The position numbers and the translations under genes were made by a program. DNA of 64,000 nucleotides from Bacteroides intestinalis (GTDB lineage: Bacteria; Bacteroidota; Bacteroidia; Bacteroidales; Bacteroidaceae). The notes beneath the pieces are model-generated. The model did not search any database. It was not told the DNA's origin and saw nothing but the letters and a program-made list of their open reading frames with translations. This document shows, piece after piece, positions 51,501-61,300 of this stretch. The stretch is taken from assembly GCF_902364365.1 (NCBI RefSeq), contig NZ_CABJDN010000004.1, positions 266,705 through 330,704 on the forward strand, read 5' to 3'. The number at the start of each line of letters is the position of its first letter. Position 1 is the stretch's first letter.

Positions 51501-51808
51501 CGTTGGGTATCCAGGCCAATGACCGCTATTTACAGAATATAGCTTATGTCCGTCTGAAGAATCTTCAGATAGATTATACTTTTAATAAGAAGTTTTGCGA
51601 TAAACTGCACTTGCAGGATTTGAAGATTTACCTTGCCGGTGAGAACCTCCTGACATGGACACCGCTGAACAAGCATACCAAGATGTATGATCCCGAAGGT
51701 ATCAGTGCCGGTGATGCAGACTTCCGTTCTACTGCCAATACTGACGGAGACGGATATGGCTATCCTATTTTGAGCAGCTATACGATAGGTATTAATGTAA
51801 CCTTTTAA
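48545..51808 (+). CDS. SusC-family TonB-dependent transporter
   Basis: From the ATG at 48545 (a TTG at 48500 is less likely, as it lies in a -7-like CATCTTTG) the protein has 1087 aa. It has a signal region (FAVALTFALGGGMLLAANLV), a carboxypeptidase-regulatory-like domain (KGVVKDASGEPLAGVTVRIK ... LLLSYIGYSETEV), LQEVVVVGYGTAKKVNLVGA, the plug (INLRGTGSIGAGGSALVLIN, VLKDASSAAIYGARGAFGVI) and a barrel ending SSYTIGINVTF. It is co-transcribed with the SusD 8 bp downstream. The substrate is unknown; the divergent ECF sigma is a candidate regulator. Confidence 0.95.
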   Translation: MKVKRCFLEWSLVSRRFAVALTFALGGGMLLAANLVPLKGVVKDASGEPLAGVTVRIKDGKSGTITDVNGHFVLDVEKGKKLLLSYIGYSETEVLVKDDQQMQIVLQEDAQQLQEVVVVGYGTAKKVNLVGAVDQIDSKQIAERSNSNISRSLQGMVPGLNITFSDGKPSRTPSINLRGTGSIGAGGSALVLINGVEGDLNSVNPADVESVSVLKDASSAAIYGARGAFGVILVTTKNATAGKTKINYNGSFSMHQRTVKTEDGIVSNGLQWTDGWYTAYLEGQEAPPGGINNVFKYSTDWYNELVRRDADPSLDKVRVNDKGEYEYFGNTNWLDIIYKDQNYSTEHNVSISGGNERARYYVSGRYYNQDGIYNAGDEKYTQYNIRSKGEIQINKSLLLENNTDVMIFRSHQPMVMYDRQNITRQAQHQGYPVTMEKNPDGTWTEAAVYIGWAGFVEGTSWQKDNKLDVRNTTTLTYTPIKQQLVFKGDFTYYSSKSTRLRAENQYNYYTGPEIMGTRNTFSSLENMDYNKEYLSSNITGNYIPEFSNSDHYLNVLLGWNLEHQDYKTIQTYRRGLISATKPSFALMDGDYYTTGQGGNEWAYVGFLYRLNYNYKSRYLAEVSGRYDASSKFPENQQWGFFPSGSLGWRISEEPFMKSTRNWLDNLKVRASVGSLGNGNVSPYLYLSTIPIKKTSVILGDALQTYATTPNIVPNSLTWEKSITYDIGLDVDMLSNRLSMVFDYYQRYTTDMYTVGPTLPAVLGAATPKGNNAEMKTKGWELSVMWRDNFTLANKPFNYSVKAMLWDSRTWVTKFNNPTKLLSTYYEGQEIGTIWGYHIEGLFKDQAEIDAHADQSKLKVSATNILKPGDLKFADLDKSGTVDNGQNTLDDHGDLKVIGNTTPRYQFGLNLSANWNGIGISAFFQGVGKRNWYPHRESAFFWGQYDRPYSYMLKEHTGNNVWTEENQNTDAYWPRYRGYLANGSTKALGIQANDRYLQNIAYVRLKNLQIDYTFNKKFCDKLHLQDLKIYLAGENLLTWTPLNKHTKMYDPEGISAGDADFRSTANTDGDGYGYPILSSYTIGINVTF

Positions 51809-51816
51809 CACAGAAG

Positions 51817-53601
51817 ATGAGTATGAAAAAATATTGGTTGATAGGTCTGTATGCTTTGGCTCTGACCTCTTGTGATAGTTTTCTGAATTGTGAGCCTGAG
51901 AACAGTTTTTCTTCCGAAGGCTTTCTGGAGTCGGAATCGGACTTACGGCTTTATACAAATGGTTTTCTGCAAAGTTTCCTGCCTGGCGAAGAAACAATAG
52001 CCTGGGGTGGCGACCAGTATGCAGACTTTTGTGCAACCCGTTCGTCCACTACTTTTCTGATCGGTGACACGTGGGATGATACCCAACAAGGCGGTTGGGG
52101 AACCGGTGACTGGGGAGATCTGCGACAAATTAATTATTTTCTCGATAATCTGCCTAATGCTAAAGGCAAAGTAACGGATGCCATTTATTTACATAATGAA
52201 GGTGTGGGACGTTTTTGGCGTGCTTATTTCTATTATGGTATGGTCAGAACGTTCGGTGATGTACCCTGGTATGAAACGACATTGGATGTGGATAATAGAG
52301 ATGAATTATACAAACCACGTGATAAGCGTGAGGTTGTTATGGATAAGATATTGGAAGATCTTGATTTTGCCTGTACCAATTGTTCCACGGATAAGACCTT
52401 GACAGAAAGTAGCACATTGATAACGAAATGGGTGGCATTAGCACTCAAGTCCCGTATCTGTCTGTTCGAAGGTACCTACCGTAAATATCATGCGAAGTTA
52501 GGACTGCAAAACTCGGCTGAAAAATTCCTGCGTGCCTCTATTGCCGCATCCGAAGAACTGATGACGAAAGGCCCTTATAAATTACTGAATACGGGAGATG
52601 TGGAGACACAGTATCGTTCTCTGTTTACATCGGAAGAACTGAACAAAACGGAGGTAATCTGGGGTATTGCCTTCAAAAAAGATTTGCGTATGCACTCCAT
52701 TACCTGGAAACTATTTTCAGCCTCATTTGGGGCAAACTGGTCATTGGTGCGGTCTTTTGTGAATATGTATCTGATGCGCGATGGTAACCGTTTCACCGAC
52801 CGTACGGATTATGCTACCATGCAGTATATGGATGAGTTTCAGAATCGCGATTGTCGTCTGATGCAAACAGTTATTTCACCGTCTTACCAGCGGAAAATCA
52901 GTGGTACGGTGAAGCCGGATGCACCTAATTTCTCTATGACATCCACCGGTTATCAGCTTATCAAATGGGCTATAGATGATGATGTGCATGTAGGGAAGGC
53001 TACAGCCAATAATTCTATTCCTATTTTTCGTTATGCGGAAGTATTGCTGAATTATGCAGAAGCGAAAGCGGAATTAGGAGAATGTGATGAAACGGTGTGG
53101 AATGCTACGGTCAAACCATTACGCGAACGTGCCGGGGTAGAAGGGAAGATCCCTGCAACCTATGACCCGTATGTAGCCGCTTACTTTAAAAGTCAAACAA
53201 CGGATAAATGGATTCTGGAAATACGTCGTGAACGTGGTGTAGAGTTGGCTTTTGAAGGAGTTCGCTATGATGACATCATGCGCTGGAAACAGGGAGACCT
53301 GATTGAAAATGTATGGCAAGGTATTTACATTCCCCGGAAAGGTGAAGCGTATGACTTGAACGGAGATGGTGTAAAAGATGTAGCTGTGGTGGATAAAGAA
53401 CCGCCAGCCGGTGAGAAGATTAAGGGCGTGCAATATGTGGTAATTGGTAAAACCAATCGTTTGTCCGAAGGTGACCACGGATATATTGAATTTGGCTTTA
53501 GCCAGGGACGTAAATGGGATGATAAGAAATACTTGCGTCCGATACCGTTGACGGCTACTCAGATAAATCCGGCTTTATTGCCTCAAAACCTAGGTTGGTA
53601 A
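51817..53601 (+). CDS. SusD-family glycan-binding lipoprotein
   Basis: The 594-aa protein starts with a lipoprotein signal (WLIGLYALALTSCDSF). SusD hallmarks are GVGRFWRAYFYYGMVRTFGD, IFRYAEVLLNYAEAKAELGE and RRERGVELAFEGVRYDDIMR. It ends with LRPIPLTATQINPALLPQNL followed by GW. It is the partner of the SusC 8 bp upstream. Two start codons (MSM) are possible. Confidence 0.95.
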   Translation: MSMKKYWLIGLYALALTSCDSFLNCEPENSFSSEGFLESESDLRLYTNGFLQSFLPGEETIAWGGDQYADFCATRSSTTFLIGDTWDDTQQGGWGTGDWGDLRQINYFLDNLPNAKGKVTDAIYLHNEGVGRFWRAYFYYGMVRTFGDVPWYETTLDVDNRDELYKPRDKREVVMDKILEDLDFACTNCSTDKTLTESSTLITKWVALALKSRICLFEGTYRKYHAKLGLQNSAEKFLRASIAASEELMTKGPYKLLNTGDVETQYRSLFTSEELNKTEVIWGIAFKKDLRMHSITWKLFSASFGANWSLVRSFVNMYLMRDGNRFTDRTDYATMQYMDEFQNRDCRLMQTVISPSYQRKISGTVKPDAPNFSMTSTGYQLIKWAIDDDVHVGKATANNSIPIFRYAEVLLNYAEAKAELGECDETVWNATVKPLRERAGVEGKIPATYDPYVAAYFKSQTTDKWILEIRRERGVELAFEGVRYDDIMRWKQGDLIENVWQGIYIPRKGEAYDLNGDGVKDVAVVDKEPPAGEKIKGVQYVVIGKTNRLSEGDHGYIEFGFSQGRKWDDKKYLRPIPLTATQINPALLPQNLGW

Positions 53602-53634
53602 TAGTAACTTTAATGATAAAAATAAATAGATAAC

Positions 53635-54726
53635 ATGAAAGTAAAGAAAGTATTAGTAAGTGCGTTCCTTTTGGCAACCTGCCTGATGAATGTACAGGCG
53701 CAACGCCGGAATGAAATTCAGGTTCCCGATTTAGATGGATACACTACTTTGAAGTGCGATTTCCATATGCACACTGTCTTCTCTGATGGTCTGGTTTGGC
53801 CTACGGTACGTGTAGATGAGGCTTACCGTGAAGGACTGGATGCAATTTCTCTGACAGAACACATCGAATATCGTCCTCATAAAAAAGATGTTGTGGCAGA
53901 TCATAACCGTTCGTTCGATCTTTGTCAGAAACAGGCTGAAAAGCTTGAGATACTTTTAATCAGAGGTAGTGAGATTACTCGTCCGATGGCTCCCGGACAC
54001 TTTAATGCCATTTTTCTGGCTGACTCCAATCCATTGGAACAAAAAGAGTATAAAGACGCTTTCAATGAAGCCAAAAAGCAAGGAGCCTTTATCTTCTGGA
54101 ATCATCCGGGATGGGCTGCCCAACAACCGGATACTACTAAGTGGTGGCCCGAGCACACAGAACTCTATAATGAAGGTTGTATGCATGGCATTGAAGTAGC
54201 AAATGGTCCTCTGTATATGCCCGAAGCCATTCAATGGTGTTTGGATAAGAATCTGACAATGATTGGCACTTCCGATATCCATCAACCCATTCAGACTGAT
54301 TATGATTTCTCTAAAGATGAGCATCGTACCATGACATTCGTCTTTGCGAAAGAACGTTCCTTGAAAGGCATCCGTGAAGCATTGGATAATCGTCGCACTG
54401 CTGCTTATTATCGAGAGTTGGTGATTGGACGTGAAGACTTGCTCCGTCCATTCTTTGAAAAATGCGTGAAAATAGAAGAAATCAGCCGTAATGAGAAAGG
54501 AGTGACGCTTTCTATAACCAATACTACGGATTTAATCCTGCAACTGAAAAAGACGACACATGATACTTCTCTGGTCTATTTTCGGGATATGACGCTGAAG
54601 CCGCATACACGTTATAGTGTCCGTATCGGATTTGATAATGGTATCAAAGGAGGAGATATGAATTTTGAAGTGACGAATTTTATAGTGGTTCCTGATAAAG
54701 GATTGGAGTATACTATTTCTCTGTAA
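53635..54726 (+). CDS. PHP-domain phosphoesterase, secreted (Sb-PDE-like)
   Basis: The 363-aa protein has a signal peptide (MKVKKVLVSAFLLATCLMNVQAQ). It has PHP-type metal motifs: DFHMHT (42-47), then LTEHIEYRPH, GSEITRP, WNHPGW and TSDIHQP, which supply the His/Asp/Glu ligands of a metal centre. It matches Bacteroidota proteins annotated as Sb-PDE-family phosphodiesterases. In the periplasm it could remove phosphate or phosphodiester groups from an imported substrate. It lies 33 bp after SusD, so the locus may target a phosphorylated glycan or other phosphate-containing molecule (inference). Confidence 0.85.
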   Translation: MKVKKVLVSAFLLATCLMNVQAQRRNEIQVPDLDGYTTLKCDFHMHTVFSDGLVWPTVRVDEAYREGLDAISLTEHIEYRPHKKDVVADHNRSFDLCQKQAEKLEILLIRGSEITRPMAPGHFNAIFLADSNPLEQKEYKDAFNEAKKQGAFIFWNHPGWAAQQPDTTKWWPEHTELYNEGCMHGIEVANGPLYMPEAIQWCLDKNLTMIGTSDIHQPIQTDYDFSKDEHRTMTFVFAKERSLKGIREALDNRRTAAYYRELVIGREDLLRPFFEKCVKIEEISRNEKGVTLSITNTTDLILQLKKTTHDTSLVYFRDMTLKPHTRYSVRIGFDNGIKGGDMNFEVTNFIVVPDKGLEYTISL

Positions 54727-54747
54727 AAAGGGTTTGTTTTGTTAAGT

Positions 54748-54779
54748 TGCCCGGTCTTGAAATATATCAGGACCGGGCA
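54748..54779. terminator. Bidirectional terminator between PHP gene and hemW
   Basis: TGCCCGGTC (54748-54756) pairs with GACCGGGCA (54771-54779). Four further pairs (one G-T) extend the stem to 13 bp around a 6-base AATATA loop. It lies between two convergent genes. Confidence 0.85.
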
Positions 54780-54793
54780 TATTGTATATGTAA

Positions 54794-55924
54794 TTATTCT
54801 ATTTCCAAGAGGTCGCTCATGATACCGTCTGAGATGAAAATACCCTCTCTGGTTAGCTTTAACCGATCGTTATGCAACTCTAATTTCCCATTTTCCAGAT
54901 AAGATCTGGCTTGTTCCAAACAATATTTCGAGAGCCGGTCGCCGAACTTCTTTTTCAGCTCTTCAGTGGATATTCCCCACATTGTGCGCAGACCTGTGAT
55001 GATGTATTCATTGTAGCGGGTTCGTGTGTCCAGTTGTTCTGTTTCATGTTGGCGTTGCCCTTGTTCTACAGATGAAAGATACTGATTTAGCGAAGCTACA
55101 TTCCATTCGCGCGAGCCTCCATCAAAGGAATGTGCGGATGGACCACATCCCAGATAAGGGATACCTTGCCAATAAGAAGTATTGTGTCGGGAGTACATTC
55201 CCGGTTTGCAGAAATTGGATATTTCGTAGTGTTCGTATCCTGCGGCCGAAAGGGTATCTATTAATGTGGAGAAGAAGTTCAGGCTACTGTCTTCATCCAC
55301 TTGAGATACAGAGTGTTGTTGCAGCATTTTGTACAGAGGTGTATCTTCTTCGTAAATCAGATGATAAGCGGAAATATGTTCCACGTTAAGGCTGACTGCT
55401 TGCTGTAAATCCTGTGCCCAGCGTTGGTCAGTTTCTCCGGGCAAACCATAAATCAGATCGATGCTGATATTTTGAAAACCTGCTTGCCGACAGCGTTGTA
55501 CTGCCTCTATTGCTTGTGCGGCGTTGTGCCGCCTGTTCAATAATCGTAGTGTTGCATCATCGAAAGTTTGTATTCCCATACTGATGCGGTTGAACGGTAG
55601 AGTGCGTAACATCCCGATATATTCTTCTGTAAGGTCGTCGGGATTTGCTTCAAGAGTTATTTCTGTTGCTTCCCTCGTTCCGTAAACCTGTTCAATCGTT
55701 TTGAAAACCTCCTTAAAGTCTTCCTCCGATAACTGTGACGGTGTACCTCCACCGAAATAAATGGTTTCAACAGCTTCCCCTTTCAGATACTCCTTGCGTT
55801 CTGTCAACTCCCGGCAAAGAGCACGGATATATTGCGATTTCAATTCCGAACGTGTGGTGGAATAGAAATCGCAATAAATGCAACGTGTCTTGCAGAAGGG
55901 GATGTGTATGTAGATGCCTGCCAT
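54794..55924 (-). CDS. hemW: HemW-type radical SAM protein
   Basis: The 376-aa protein has the radical-SAM cluster motif C11-K-T-R-C15-I-Y-C18 near its start (IPFCKTRCIYCDFYS), then YFGGGTPSQL, LEANPDDLT, NRISMGIQTF and a GCGPSAHSF motif, all typical of HemW. This family, often called oxygen-independent coproporphyrinogen oxidase-like, is now understood as a heme chaperone; the extra cysteine of true HemN (C-x3-C-x2-C-x-C) is absent (CDF). It is a housekeeping gene between two PUL regions. Confidence 0.93.
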   Translation of the reverse strand: MAGIYIHIPFCKTRCIYCDFYSTTRSELKSQYIRALCRELTERKEYLKGEAVETIYFGGGTPSQLSEEDFKEVFKTIEQVYGTREATEITLEANPDDLTEEYIGMLRTLPFNRISMGIQTFDDATLRLLNRRHNAAQAIEAVQRCRQAGFQNISIDLIYGLPGETDQRWAQDLQQAVSLNVEHISAYHLIYEEDTPLYKMLQQHSVSQVDEDSSLNFFSTLIDTLSAAGYEHYEISNFCKPGMYSRHNTSYWQGIPYLGCGPSAHSFDGGSREWNVASLNQYLSSVEQGQRQHETEQLDTRTRYNEYIITGLRTMWGISTEELKKKFGDRLSKYCLEQARSYLENGKLELHNDRLKLTREGIFISDGIMSDLLEIE

Positions 55925-55972
55925 AATTATATTGTTTCTGTAGAAGAGCTTTCGTAGCTTTTATTTTGGCGG

Positions 55973-55980
55973 CAAAGATA
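55973..55980 (-). promoter_or_regulatory. -7 box of hemW
   Basis: The minus strand reads TATCTTTG, matching TAnnTTTG, about 50 bases before the hemW ATG at 55924. No clear TTTG lies at the expected distance, as the site abuts the DUF2264 stop. Confidence 0.45.
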
Positions 55981-56002
55981 ACTATTCCTTCCGAAACTTA
56001 TA

Positions 56003-58021
56003 TCAGGAGAGAGAAGCCGTCTTTACCGTCCCGTCAGAGAAATAAATGGTTATAGTGTCTCCGGTCTGTTTGAAGGACTTTACAGGTGTCAGTTCCTTTT
56101 TTGTAAATGGCTTGCCACTCTTTTTCCATAATTGCAGTGTGATAAAGACTTTATCACCGGAATGAGTTGTGGCGGCATTGATTACAGAACATTTATTACT
56201 TATCGGATGTAGTCCTTCAGTCTGTACAAATTCCACTTCCGACCAACCCTGGAGATTGATAAGCGCTGTTTGATAGATACCATTATCCATGCAGTAGGCA
56301 GTGTATCCTCCGGCCTTTTGTTCTTTTGTAACAATGTGACTTTCTAATTCCGGTAATGAATAGTGTCCATAACGTAATTCTGTTGTAAGTGGGAAAGAAA
56401 CTTTGTCTACACGAAGTATGCCGTTAGGAAGTGGAATATCTGCCAGGCGGAATTTGATTTCCGGGTTTGTTTCAAGTTCTGCATCCCGGTAGTAAATTCC
56501 GTCTTCAAACTTTTTGAATGTATAGAGGCGCAACACTTCCCATTCTTGTTTGTCATTCAGTACAGCATAGTTCATGGACACTTTACCATCTGGACTGTCT
56601 GCCATCCAGGGAAATGCCGTGTTGTAAGACAGTTTATTATAATTCTCGGTAGAACGGAATTTTTGCCAGTCTTTGGCAACCGTTTCATGGCACCATGCAC
56701 GTATTTCCGAAGTGCCGCTATTGGGATAGTTAGTCACCAAAGTATTAGAGCCTTCCATGAACTTATTGTACACCTTGCCGGGTTGAAACTCTTTTTCCCA
56801 AGCTCCGTTATTCTCGACAGCTGTCCAAAACGGATTATCAGCCGGCAATAATAATCCAAGGAACGCTTTTCCCATCCAGTAAACGCTGCCACGACAACTA
56901 TAAATCTGTACGGCAGGCTCAAAAGCTCCGTAGAATCCCAGCGTGGGTACCCGGTCTTCCATTAATGCGGGATTTTCAAGGAACTGGAGCAAGGTGGAAG
57001 AGGCAATGCGGCGCATCCAGCCATAGTTGATAGACGGATCATTGAGCCACCCCATTAGCGGGAAAGGTACAGCGGCAGCTATACGGTACGTAATACTGCG
57101 TCCATACATATTCATTTTACCATCCTCAGCAAACATATAAGGATAGTTAGGAACCAAATCACGGAAGTTGCTAACAAACTGACGTCCGGCTTCAGGATTA
57201 AATTTCTCACCGTAATAATGTGCCCAAATCATACCATACATCTGGAAAGCCCACATGCTATAATAGTCATAGGCCGGGCTATCATTATACCATCCGTACC
57301 CACGATATTGTGCCAGTGATTTTTGTAGCAATTCATCTATATAACCATCTTTGACTTCATAACCCTGGTTTTTGAAGAAAGACATGACGAATATATTGAA
57401 GAAGCGCCAGTTAGAACCGATTGTAGGTCCGTTGCCATAACTAAGCATTAATGCAGCAAGATCGTCTTTCTCCTTTTGAGTCAATGGTTCCCAGATAATT
57501 TCGGGCATTACGGTAAGTGACAGGGCAAGTGCTCCGAATTCTACAAGCGTCTGGCTTGGTCCACCTTTGAGATGTTGAATATATCCGGACTTCGACGGAT
57601 CACTCATATTGCACAACTGTTGCCGGTAATAATCTCCTACCTTGATTCCATTTAATACCAAATCCGGATTTTCTTTTAATAGTGGAATTGCTACAAACAT
57701 AGTGCGACAAAGTCCTTCCAGATTTTCTGTCTTGTTGAACTTTCCATCCGTTGGATAGCTCTTTCCCGGTTGTTTAGGGAAACGCATCGGATCATCCAAT
57801 GCATGGATGTAGCTGAATGCTCCGTCCAATAGATAGGTTGCTGCATCCATCCAATGTTGGCGAGTCATGCCCGTCAGTGGACTCAACTGATAATCCGGTT
57901 TAACTAAATGAAATATGGAATCATTTTTAGCTTGTGATAAGGATGCGTTTGCGCTTAGAGATACTAAAAAAACAAACAGTAATAATCCCTTGGTCATTTT
58001 AGAAAAGGCAATTTTCATCAT
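56003..58021 (-). CDS. DUF2264 protein, probable glycoside hydrolase
   Basis: The 672-aa protein has a signal peptide (LLLFVFLVSLSANASLSQA). The body matches DUF2264: MTRQHWMDAATYLLDGAFSY, GGPSQTLVEFGALALSL, SNWRFFNIFVMSFFKNQGY, GYGWYNDSPAYDYYSMWAFQ and NMYGRSITYRIAAAVPFPLM. It has an alpha/alpha-barrel-like N-terminal part and a beta-rich C-terminal part (about 430-672). CAZy has placed DUF2264-type proteins in GH154, where glucuronidase activity is reported; I give that from memory. It is divergent from the second hybrid regulator and probably belongs to its PUL. Confidence 0.85.
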   Translation of the reverse strand: MMKIAFSKMTKGLLLFVFLVSLSANASLSQAKNDSIFHLVKPDYQLSPLTGMTRQHWMDAATYLLDGAFSYIHALDDPMRFPKQPGKSYPTDGKFNKTENLEGLCRTMFVAIPLLKENPDLVLNGIKVGDYYRQQLCNMSDPSKSGYIQHLKGGPSQTLVEFGALALSLTVMPEIIWEPLTQKEKDDLAALMLSYGNGPTIGSNWRFFNIFVMSFFKNQGYEVKDGYIDELLQKSLAQYRGYGWYNDSPAYDYYSMWAFQMYGMIWAHYYGEKFNPEAGRQFVSNFRDLVPNYPYMFAEDGKMNMYGRSITYRIAAAVPFPLMGWLNDPSINYGWMRRIASSTLLQFLENPALMEDRVPTLGFYGAFEPAVQIYSCRGSVYWMGKAFLGLLLPADNPFWTAVENNGAWEKEFQPGKVYNKFMEGSNTLVTNYPNSGTSEIRAWCHETVAKDWQKFRSTENYNKLSYNTAFPWMADSPDGKVSMNYAVLNDKQEWEVLRLYTFKKFEDGIYYRDAELETNPEIKFRLADIPLPNGILRVDKVSFPLTTELRYGHYSLPELESHIVTKEQKAGGYTAYCMDNGIYQTALINLQGWSEVEFVQTEGLHPISNKCSVINAATTHSGDKVFITLQLWKKSGKPFTKKELTPVKSFKQTGDTITIYFSDGTVKTASLS

Positions 58022-58183
58022 AGCGTGTGTATTACATGGTAAGAATATTCTTATTTATTTCTCTTTGCAAAGAAAACACTTTCCATGCTATGTAAATGAC
58101 CATTTTAAGGTCAAAAAGGGCGAATTTTAGACCAAATCCATTCTTTTCGTCCCTATTCGCTCCTTACCTGCACCGTATCCGGA

Positions 58184-58259
58184 CCGTACTTGCTCCGTAC
58201 ATTCTCCACTCAGAAGTACCTCTGGACGGAGCAAGTACGGAGTTGATACGGAGCAAGTA
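58184..58259. repeat. Phased inverted and direct repeats upstream of the second hybrid regulator
   Basis: CCGTACTTGCTCCGT (58184-58198) has its exact reverse complement at 58226-58240, a 15-bp inverted repeat. ACGGAGCAAGTA occurs at 58226 and again 22 bp later at 58248. ACCGTA occurs at 58172 and 58183, 11 bp apart. The spacing in multiples of 11 suggests repeated protein sites on one DNA face, or a hairpin. The 353-bp gap (58022-58374) between DUF2264 and the regulator holds this array and the -7 box at 58338; I see no clear promoter for DUF2264. Confidence 0.6.
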
Positions 58260-58337
58260 TATCTCAGGTATGGCTCATTGTGGAATGATTGAAATAAAAA
58301 ATTACCAATGGATAAGATACTTTTATATATATTTACG

Positions 58338-58345
58338 TATATTTG
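58338..58345 (+). promoter_or_regulatory. -7 box of the second hybrid regulator
   Basis: TATATTTG fully matches TAnnTTTG, about 30 bases before the ATG at 58375. No TTTG lies at 19 bp upstream. Confidence 0.5.
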
Positions 58346-58374
58346 CCTGCAGTTATTAATTATATTGAAATCTA

Positions 58375-61300
58375 ATGCTAACTATGAAAGATAGAATCTG
58401 GAGTTTCATTTTTTGCTTTGGAATATTTTTCCCTTTGATGTGTCAGGCAGTGATAATGCCCCAACATAATTCTTTGGCATTTAGGTCTTCATCTATATTG
58501 AATACCTTGTCCAGTAAAGATGTGCAATCGGTCTATCAAGACCGGGACGGCTATATCTGGATATCTACCCGTAACGGACTTTTTCAGTATGATGGTTATT
58601 CTATCACTACTTATAAATCGAATCTTTATTGCCCGGATCTGTTGTCCAGTAACAACATATTTTGTGTAGCGGAGGATTCTTGCCATAGATTATGGATTGG
58701 AACTTATAGTGGGCTGAATGTATTGGATAAACGAACTGGAGAAGTTCGTAAGATAGAAAATGCAGAATTGTCAAGTACAGGTATATCACAAATATTGGTA
58801 ACGAGTGATCAACGTATTCTGTTTGCCACGGAAGCGGGACTTTTTGAGTATCAGGAAAATGATGATACTTTTTTGGTTTATGATGCAAGTAATACCGGAG
58901 GGATTTTTCCAAGGAATACTGTAAAGTCTTTATTTGAGGATGATAGAGGAGATATCTGGATTGGTACCTGGAATGGTGGATTGTATCGTTATGAAAAGAA
59001 AACCGGTAAATATTGGAAATATCCGAGGATGAATTCTGGAAACTCCGCCCATGTCGTGTTTCAGGATAGTTACAAGAATATATGGGTCGGTACATGGGGA
59101 TCGGGTTTGCATTTACTGCATAATGCTTATGATCCGGAGAGAACTACTTGGACTACATTTACCCATAATGAAAAGCAGCCTTATACAATTTCAGATAATC
59201 TTATCTATGCTATTTCGGAAGATGTGAATACCCATTCTTTATGGGTAGGAACGCGTAGTGGTTTGAGTATTCTTCCCTTACAGAATGGACCGATCTCTTT
59301 TTCCGGGTTTGAGAATTGTTATTCCGGTGAATCGGAAAATACAATAACCAGTAGTGAGGTTGCTTCTTTGTTGCGTGATCGACAAGGCATTATGTGGGTT
59401 GGCATGATTGGAGGTGGGGTGAATATGGTGAATACCCGTAAAGCGAAATTTAATCTGGACCGCCTAACTGAAACTAAACGGATGTTGAAAAGTAATTCGG
59501 TACGTAGTCTCTTGTTGGATGATGAAGGACAGCTTTGGATGGGGATCAGTACTTACGGTTTTGGGGTGAAGGACCGCCAGACTGGAAAATTTATTCACTA
59601 TAATCAGATGCCCGATTTTATGTCATATGAGGGAATTTCAACGGTAATGTCTATTATGCAATCTCCTACTACCGGTCATATTTGGATTGGTGTGTACAAT
59701 GGAGGAGCCTACGAGCTTGATAAACAGGCTTCTGTTGGTAAGCGTGTGAAGGCACATAATTCGGGGAATGCTCCGTGGATGTGTAATTCCTGTATTTATG
59801 ATATTTATGAAGACTCTAAGCAAAACCTTTGGTTTGCTACGAGGGGAGGAGTGTCGATGCGTGCAGCGGATGGTACCCCGGTACGGATTGATTCTTTGAA
59901 AGTAGGAGGAGTTGCCATACAGGATATGGTTGCTATGCAACTAACCGAGGGGGGTAATGGTGAAATGTGGATGGCGTCTAATACGCATGGAGTGGTTCGT
60001 ATTCAGGGTAGTGGACACTCGTTAAATGGATATACGCTTTCGGCTTATTCTGTAGTTAATGGGAAACTGAACAGTAATTATGCAGATTGCATATATAAGG
60101 ATATTGAAGGGCGTATCTGGGTTGGAACCGGAGGAAGTGGTTTAAGTTTGTATGATGCCATAGAAGATCGATTCTTACCGGTACATAAGTTGTGGAATCT
60201 ACCGGGAGATGCAGTAACCAGTATTCAGAGTGATAAGAAAGGGGATCTTTGGTTGGGAACAAATGCAGGATTGTTGAAGCTTACTGTGCCAAAGGATTTG
60301 CAGAATGTAACATACCGTCTTTATACCACTTCAGATGGTCTGCAGGATAATCTGTTTAATAGAGGGGCATCATGTGAAGCTCCGGATGGTGAATTATTTT
60401 TTGGCGGACATCGGGGATACAATAGCTTTTATCCGGATGAACAGGATGAACAGGTCTTTTCTTCTCCGGTCGTGATTACTAATATTAAAGTGTTTAATCA
60501 GTCGTGGACTTCCTTGTCTGATGAAGAGCGTGCGGAAATCTCTGATTTATCGCCCGGGTTTACAGATGAGATTGTTTTGGATTACAAACAAAATAACTTT
60601 AGCTTTGAGTTTTCTGCCATGGAGTATGCCAATCCGGAAAGAAACCAGTATGCCTATAAACTGGACGGATTCGATGTGGGATGGCAGTACACGGATGCTT
60701 CCAAACGTTTTGCTTATTATAATAACCTGATGCCCGGTACTTACACTTTCCATGTAAAGTCTTCAAATTCCAATGGTATCTGGGACGAGAATGTACAAAC
60801 GGTGAAAGTTACCATTCTTCCTCCACCTTGGAAAACCTGGTGGGCTTATACCTTATATATATTAGTATTTATTGGTATTTCCTGTTATATTTTCCGGATT
60901 GTTCGCAACCGTATCCGTCTGCGTAATGCACTTCATTTGCGTGAGATGGAACAAGCGAAGGCTGAGGAAATTAATCATGCTAAATTGCAGTTCTTTACGA
61001 ATATTACACATGAACTACTGACTCCGTTAACTATTATTTCTGCTTCTGTTGATGAATTGAAGCAAACAGCTCCGGTTTATAAGGAACAGTATACTGTGAT
61101 GACGCATAATATAAATCGTTTGATACGCTTGCTGCAGCAAATTCTGGAATTCAGGAAAGCGGAGACAGGTAACCTGAAGTTGAAAGTATCTCAGGGAGAT
61201 CTGGTACAGTTTGTACGCCGGAGCCTTGACAGTTTCCGACCTTTAATGAAGAAAAAAGACATTCATTTTACGATTCAGAATGATTCGGAACGGTATCTGG

